Part shown: in pieces, positions 5,632-5,710 of the stretch
How the letters are laid out: each line of letters starts with the position of its first letter
Position numbering within the stretch: the first letter of the stretch is position 1
Source of the DNA: Bacilli bacterium
GTDB lineage: Bacteria; Bacillota_I; Bacilli_A; RFN20; CAG-288
Length of the DNA stretch: 5,710 bases
Direction: 5' to 3'
NCBI GenBank assembly: GCA_028707375.1
Contig: JAQWCB010000061.1
Span: 1 to 5,710 of the forward strand
Notes under the pieces: generated by a model
What the model saw: the letters and a program-made list of their open reading frames with translations, nothing else
What the model was told of the DNA's origin: nothing
Databases searched by the model: none
Program-made: the position numbers and the translations under genes

Positions 5632-5710
5632 ATGAAAATAAATAAAAATTTACCATTAAAAATCCTTATAATTGCTAATATTAAAAAAGGTGATTTTATT
5701 TTAATGCGTA
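5632..5710 (+). CDS. Start of an unidentified gene, cut by the window edge
   Basis: An ATG at 5632 opens 26 codons with no stop before the window ends. The peptide starts MKINKNLPLKILIIANI and continues KKGDFILMR. A short basic start followed by a hydrophobic beta-strand (LKILIIAN) is common at the beginning of Rossmann-like enzymes such as glycosyltransferases, but too little is visible to assign a function. There is no ribosome binding site, as elsewhere in the window. The AT-rich sequence just upstream contains TATACT (5597-5602), a possible -10 box. The opposite strand is also open here, so the coding status is uncertain. Confidence 0.4.
   Translation, partial: MKINKNLPLKILIIANIKKGDFILMR

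Noticed and set aside
1..5710. CRISPR array or tandem repeat
   Set aside because: I found no regularly spaced repeats anywhere in the window.

Overview
The window is AT-rich bacterial DNA holding a serine tRNA gene followed by a compact rightward defence operon. The organism is probably a member of the Candidate Phyla Radiation (Patescibacteria, for example Parcubacteria). This is an inference from the strongly AT-rich coding, the absence of convincing Shine-Dalgarno sequences before every gene, and a small XRE regulator whose C-terminal half (NPTIDTLKKIEGALNV) resembles CPR regulators I recall. An AT-rich Firmicute is less likely because Firmicutes normally have strong ribosome binding sites. 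TAA and TGA both act as stops where expected, so I see no reason to assume a recoded TGA.

Layout: tRNA-Ser(GCU) at 38-127 with encoded CCA; a hairpin with a T-tract at 159-195; a TATAAT promoter near 214-219; a short XRE-type regulator at 252-448 that is broken by a one-base frameshift in an A-run; a putative type II restriction endonuclease (453-1280, PD-(D/E)xK type, TdeIII-like); a D12-class (alpha) adenine methyltransferase enlarged by a central insertion (1283-2404); a beta-class adenine methyltransferase of the HinfI/CcrM/DpnA type without the extra C-terminal domain of HinfI and CcrM (2407-3192); and a 738-residue AAA_13-type ABC/SMC-like ATPase (3189-5405). The ATPase has a CxxC zinc-hook-like motif and a C-terminal region with RxxxE and Rx6H patterns like those of the anticodon nucleases RloC and PrrC. 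Junctions between genes are 4, 2, 2 and -4 nt, so the five reading frames look like one transcription unit.

The genes make sense as a two-layer defence island. The first layer is restriction with two protective methylases, in the style of DpnII systems (DpnM and DpnA). The second is a possible guard ATPase that would cleave tRNA anticodon loops when restriction is defeated or DNA is damaged. RloC and PrrC are classically linked to type I R-M loci; a link to a type II operon with two methylases is the most interesting feature here.

The right flank (5406-5631) has no clear gene. It is much richer in G+C (about 48% over 5461-5590 by hand count), contains two imperfect hairpins, and shares a 9-nt direct repeat with the DNA just after the tRNA, so it may mark the edge of the island. 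A reading frame begins at 5632 and runs off the window.
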